A stretch of 64,000 nucleotides of DNA from Eopsaltria australis (lineage: Eukaryota > Chordata > Aves > Passeriformes > Petroicidae), in contig JAVTVJ010000142.1 in NCBI GenBank assembly GCA_034509425.1, forward strand, positions 490,501 to 554,500. Reading direction: 5' to 3'. A model generated the notes under the pieces. It ran no database searches and was not told where the DNA came from. It worked only from the letters and a program-made list of their open reading frames with translations. The position numbers and the translations under genes are program-made. Numbering within the stretch: the stretch's first letter is position 1; the number at the start of each line of letters is the position of its first letter. Below, one piece after another: positions 59,189 through 64,000 of this stretch.

Positions 59189-60330
59189 ATATCCACCAGT
59201 TGGCAGGACTTGGATTTTTTATCCTTTCAATTCAAAATTAGTTATTATTTGTCTCTTCCCATTGTACTGGAAAGCTAAGCATTCAAAAGAATGTTGAGCT
59301 CCTTTGTCTAGAAGTGTGTTCTGAAAATTTATGAGTCGGTCCCATTTTCTTAATGTAGACAGGAGCTATGCATTAACAGGGGGGAATGGAGAAAGATTAG
59401 TTTATTCCCTTTCACATTAAATTTTGCCTTTTAAAGGAGGATAAATATGTTCTAAGTGGTGAAAAATTAGAGTAAAAAGAAATCAATAAATACAGAATTG
59501 ATTTTGTTCATTTACTTACATAATATTTTTTGCTCTTAATTATTTCTGGTAATTGTGCAGTTTAATCTAGTAAATGGTTTTTAATCAGATTGAAATCTTT
59601 TTACTGGAATATTCTGTTCTATCGAGGTAAGGTAGCCTCTTTGTCTAAAATCTGTCTGTAACAACAATTCTACCTACAGAAATGGATGCCAGTGAAACAC
59701 AGGTAGTTTCAAAAGTAAAATTATTTTTCTCCTGTGTCACCAATGAGAATGACATCACTCATGTTGTTAACTAGTTTTCTGCATGGACACTAAGATGTCT
59801 AAACCGCTCAATTTAGTCATTGGCTTCAACCAAGCTGATTTCTTATGCCTCTCAAGTCTTCACCCTTGCTCTGCTGGGATTTTTCCTATGTCTCATGCTT
59901 CCCTTGGAACAGTGTTTCACCATGTTCTCCCTTTTCCTTTAGATTCCCAATCTTGACTCCTTCAATATCTCATTCTGATACACCTGACATTCAAACTTCA
60001 AGTTTTCACTTTTGACCAAATATTTTTTCTAAATGTAATGCTTTTTAATCTCTTACGTAACCTTCCTTGAAGTGAGAAAATGATACAAGAATTGCCTTTT
60101 AAACATGAATGAAACAGTATCAACCACTGTGTTGTCCAAAGCAGAGAAGTGAATTGATTTGGGGAAATTAAATATTGATACTGTGCTCTCAGAGCCAGCA
60201 CAAATCTAGACAAGTTTGCAAATTTTGCATGGTCCTCTGAGAGTTGATATGAAAAGATATTAAAGTATAAGTGGGACAGATGGTACAAGAGAGATGTCTT
60301 TAGCTGCCACACCAGGATTCTAACCTATGG

Positions 60331-60921
60331 TGTGCTAGTTTTGGCTGGGATATAGTTAATTTTCTCCACAGTAAATGGTAAGTAGTTTTGGGTTTGTGCT
60401 GGAAACTGTATTGATAATACAGGGATGTCTTTGTTATTGCTCAGCAGGGTTTGGCTCTTGGCTTCTGTCTATCATCACACCCCACCCCACCCGAGAGGGG
60501 ACTGCAGATGCACAAGAAGTTGGGAAGGGACACAGCTGGGACAGCTGATCCCAGGAGACCAAAGAAATATTTTATACTGTAGGGCAACATGATCAGTATA
60601 TAAAGAGTGCCCAAAAAGGAGGAAGGAGAGATGATTCACAGTGATAGTGTTTGTCCTCCCAAGTTGCCTTTATGCATGACAGAGTCCTGCCTTCCTAGGG
60701 CTGGCTGAACACCTGCCTGCCTATCGAAAGTGGTGAATGAACTTCTTGGTTTTTTGCTTTCCTTGTACATGCAGCTTCTGCTTTCCCTTTTGACCTGTCT
60801 GTATCTTAACCCAGCAGTTTTCTCACGTTCACTCTTCTGATTGTTTCCTCCATTGTACCCAGGAGGGAGAGTAAGCATCTGCAGGGAGCTCAGTTGCTGA
60901 CTGGGTTTGAAACACAGCACA
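60331..60921 (+). mobile_element. Solo LTR, ERVL-like
   Basis: Starts TGTGCTAGTTTTGGCTGGGA and ends near GGTTTGAAACACAGCACA, the start and end phrases of a common class of bird ERVL-type LTRs. TATATAAA lies at 60597-60604. The polyadenylation signal is not clear. The target duplication is not preserved clearly, so the right end may be off by a few bases. It is older and more diverged than the LTRs of the provirus. Confidence 0.8.
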
Positions 60922-63900
60922 TGAGTTTTTGTGAAAATTCTTGCACAACTCCACAGAATGTAAAATGGTAAAAAGCACAAGGTTCTTTGCACTATGTTTG
61001 CACAACCAGAAATACAGACAACGTGAGTCCGTTTGAGTATGTGCCATTGTACCTGCATGAAGCAAATGTGAAACTGCATGAGAATTTTATTTGGAACTGG
61101 TCCTCAACATGAAACAAATTGAAGGAGTTCCCTTCATAAGCTGCATAAATAAATGATACAAACTCCTGGGCCAGTCATCAATCAGAGAAGGTACTTCTAT
61201 GGAAAAGTTTTAGTTTTTTATGCATTATAAGGCTGAATGCTAATTTTCATAGCAGCAGTTCTTTTCTATTTTGCATTATGAAATAATAACAAGCTAGAGA
61301 ATACAAAGATTTATCAACTGTGATTTAAGTTGGGCACTAGCTTGTATATCAAAAAATGAAGAGCCTTTTACTTTAGTAGTTATTTTTTCACACACAAAAA
61401 AATTGTGGCCCCAATCCCTATTATACATTTGAAGAACACTTACATCATCTAAATATACGTCTACAGAATATTAAAACATCTTCCCCCCCCGTGTGTGTGT
61501 ACATGAACACACAGAAAAGGACAGGCTATTAAGCTCTTACAATAGACACTCTTGTTTGTATTAGAAAAGGACACATTGAAAAGTAGGCCCTAAGCTGATC
61601 ACTCAAGGTCATAAATTTGGAACAATCTAGCCAGTGGTGTGTGATAGTCAGCAACACTGCTTTTCCTAACCTTTATTTTGTCAAATTCAGAAGAATGTTT
61701 TCTACTTACACTAGTGAATATATCTCGTATTTTTTTCCAAAAATGGGCTGATGTAAAAAACAACTTTGCAATTCATATCTACTAAAAAAAGGTTCCTTGG
61801 TTTTCTTAAAGAGAGTATAATGAACCCACTTAATCAGCTCATTAATTTAGCATCAATGTTCACTTAAGAATTTCAGAACAGAAAAATTCTCTCCTATTCT
61901 TCTTCTGGATTCTTACTTATACTTCCTTCAGTGAGCAAAAGTCATTTGCATATTGATATTAATGAGGCAATAAATTGCAACTATATAAATGACCCAAATT
62001 TGGTTCTGCAGTCCAAAAAAAAGCACTCTTAAGCAAAATCATCATCTCTTATATGAGTTTTTAATTTAGAATAAACAGTATTTTTAAGAATACAAAATTG
62101 CTGAATTAAAAATTGCTTAAAGTCAAGATAACCTAGTAGAGGAAAAATTCCAACCCAAACCAGAAGCTAAAGCTATAAATATATTTTAAGCCTTAATTTC
62201 CCTCTTTTAAATATTCTGCGAAATATCAAACTTCTGAAATTTACTCCATCATCATAAAACTGTTTTTCAATAGTATTTTTATAATATCATTTCCATATTA
62301 TCATTCTGCATTAGCCTTCTCTATTCTCTTCAAGCTTATCTCTTTCATTATGAAATACATTTGTTTTTCTAAATACAAAAATTAATTCACCAAAGATATT
62401 ACTTTATGAAACTAGCTATATTTATTATCCCTACTTCATCAGCTACCTGTTCTTGAGCTCTTTATTGTTATTTACATTAAAATGAGTACTCTGATGACTT
62501 ACAAATATGTACTGGAGTATTATTTGTAGCTCAATTTGCAATACATCTTTTCGTTTTCTGTATTTAATAGTTCCTACATCTTTCTCCTTCCCAGACTCTC
62601 AATATTGTTTTCATTTTTAAAAGCCTTCTGTTTATTGCTTCCACTAATCTTTAGATCTCTGCTTAACCTCATTGCCTTCTATTGCCCTTTTCTACATTTA
62701 GATTTAACCAGTATGTCAGTTACAGTCTCTCCAGAAGGTTTCTTACAAAAGAAAAAAAAATTTCTATGTTCCTGTGGTACTCATGGCATCACAACTTTTC
62801 TCAAGTTATGTGTCCTGAAAAATCTATACTACTTCTGTTTCTATAGGATATGTCAATAGAAGTGGAAAAATGTAGGAAGTAAATATTTTTTGTTGTTGTT
62901 TTTGAAAAATGTTCCTCCCTTTAAAAAAACTCATAAAAATCTTTTTGACTCTACGTTCCCCATCATTTGTGATAGAGTTTGGAGAGAAAGACAAATCACA
63001 AATGGCAAATGCCTTTAAGCCTGACACAAAGAGAAATGCCTGAAAGAAATCTAAAATAACTTGGTGTACAACACACATCTGAGAGGATAGAAAAATTATA
63101 AATGGACCCTTAAGTTTATGAATAGGAGTAATTATGGCCATTTTTTCAGTATTGCTTATTGCCAGAGTTAAATTTTTTGGTAGTTCTAGTATGTCACACT
63201 TTGTGCAGTCTTTATTGCTTTCAGCAAACTCATCTTGGTTATTATTACCTACAATTAACTATGGGTTTTCCTTTATTGGCAATCTCTAAAAGCTAGCAGA
63301 AAGCCATTGTGGTTTCTGTTGACCTTGAAATCTTGAGTTTACCGCAAATATTGAAATCATCATTCCAGAGTGTCTCTCTGAATATTGTTTGTTAATTTGT
63401 GTGGCACATTTTCAGACACAGTCGAGCCTTTTAGAACTTGTCTTGACAATTTTTCTCACTGCTGTGTTGTGTAGTAGTAGCTAAACATTATCAACCCATA
63501 CTTCTGCAGAAGAGAACTTTAAAGCCTGGAGTTGTAAACTCCTACGGCCCTGATTTGACCATTTCCTCACTTGAATCACCAAGCCTAATCTCAAAATTTT
63601 GACCTCCTTTATTTAGACATCCCCTTTACCTTGCTAGTGGTATGACAAACCCACATCCTTAATTAACCATCAATAATTTTGTATTGGGTTTCTGTGGCCA
63701 GGCTTTTGTTGTGGAGGAGGCTACAGGGGTGGTTTCTTTGCTTTGCTAAGAGCATCCCCTGTGTCTGAGAGAGCCAATGCCAACCCAAGGTTCCAAGACA
63801 GACCTGCCAGTGGCTTAGACTGAGTCCATCAGAAATGGTAGTAACATCTCCTTGAGAGCATATTTTAGAAGGATGAAAAGTTATTGTGCAGAGGTAATTG

Positions 63901-64000
63901 TGGACAGAGAATACAGGAGTGAGAATATGTGAGCGAAACATCCCTGCAGATACCAAGGTCAGTGCAGAAGGAGGAGAAGGTGGTCCAGCTTCTGGAGCTG
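60922..64000. other. Noncoding AT-rich stretch
   Basis: No gene, RNA or transposon recognised. A C8 run followed by (GT)n lies at 61483-61500. Short ORFs are without motifs. Confidence 0.55.

Larger units (their letters stand above)
52305..60330. other. Noncoding AT-rich stretch
   Basis: No gene or RNA recognised; ORFs are 103 aa or shorter. It contains several microsatellites and a short perfect hairpin, listed separately. Confidence 0.55.

Noticed and set aside
1..64000. CRISPR arrays, operons, tRNA or rRNA genes
   Set aside because: No spaced direct repeats of CRISPR type, no bacterial gene layout, and no cloverleaf or rRNA sequence was recognised. The window is eukaryotic.

Overview
The window reads as vertebrate, very probably avian, nuclear DNA. 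It is AT-rich, low in repeats and without recognisable host exons. The dispersed repeats are CR1-type LINE fragments, whose 3' ends carry the ATTCTATG-like octamer, and bird-type solo LTRs. No L1, Alu/B1 or other mammalian SINE was noticed. The alpharetrovirus-like env of the provirus also fits a bird. I could not determine the species or chromosome.

The main object is one full-length endogenous retrovirus on the minus strand at 21980-30913 (8934 bp). It has two 650-bp LTRs that align without gaps at 9 mismatches and a perfect 6-bp target duplication (ACTACC). The primer binding site matches tRNA-Lys1,2 and the polypurine tract is intact. Read in its own direction the order is 5' LTR (30913-30264), PBS, leader, gag (29881-27647), pro in the -1 frame (to 26874), pol in a further -1 frame (26877-24126), env (23873-22524) and 3' LTR (22629-21980). 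A canonical slippery heptamer with a stem-loop/pseudoknot lies at the gag-pro overlap. A second candidate heptamer abuts the pro stop and is followed by an 11-bp stem. Gag, pro and env are uninterrupted. Pol is broken by several one-base homopolymer indels and nonsense codons.

The element looks chimeric. Its myristoylatable Gag, separate pro frame, two frameshift sites and Lys PBS are betaretrovirus-like. Its Env TM has the internal C9-C45 fusion loop and CX6CC motif of alpharetroviruses. The env frame runs through the PPT into U3, so the last 34 residues are encoded by the LTR. A second copy of the PPT core lies between pol and env, 1.34 kb upstream of the 3' PPT.

Outside the provirus: a CR1 fragment on the minus strand at 2275-2795; a CR1 3' end on the plus strand at 20045-20968; a short CR1 tail at 42495-42670 and a doubtful older one near 39690; a longer CR1 at 50125-52304 interrupted by a 565-bp solo LTR (51249-51813); and another solo LTR at 60331-60921. 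Several microsatellites are present. Stretches between these show only short, unrelated ORFs and are described as intergenic or intronic.
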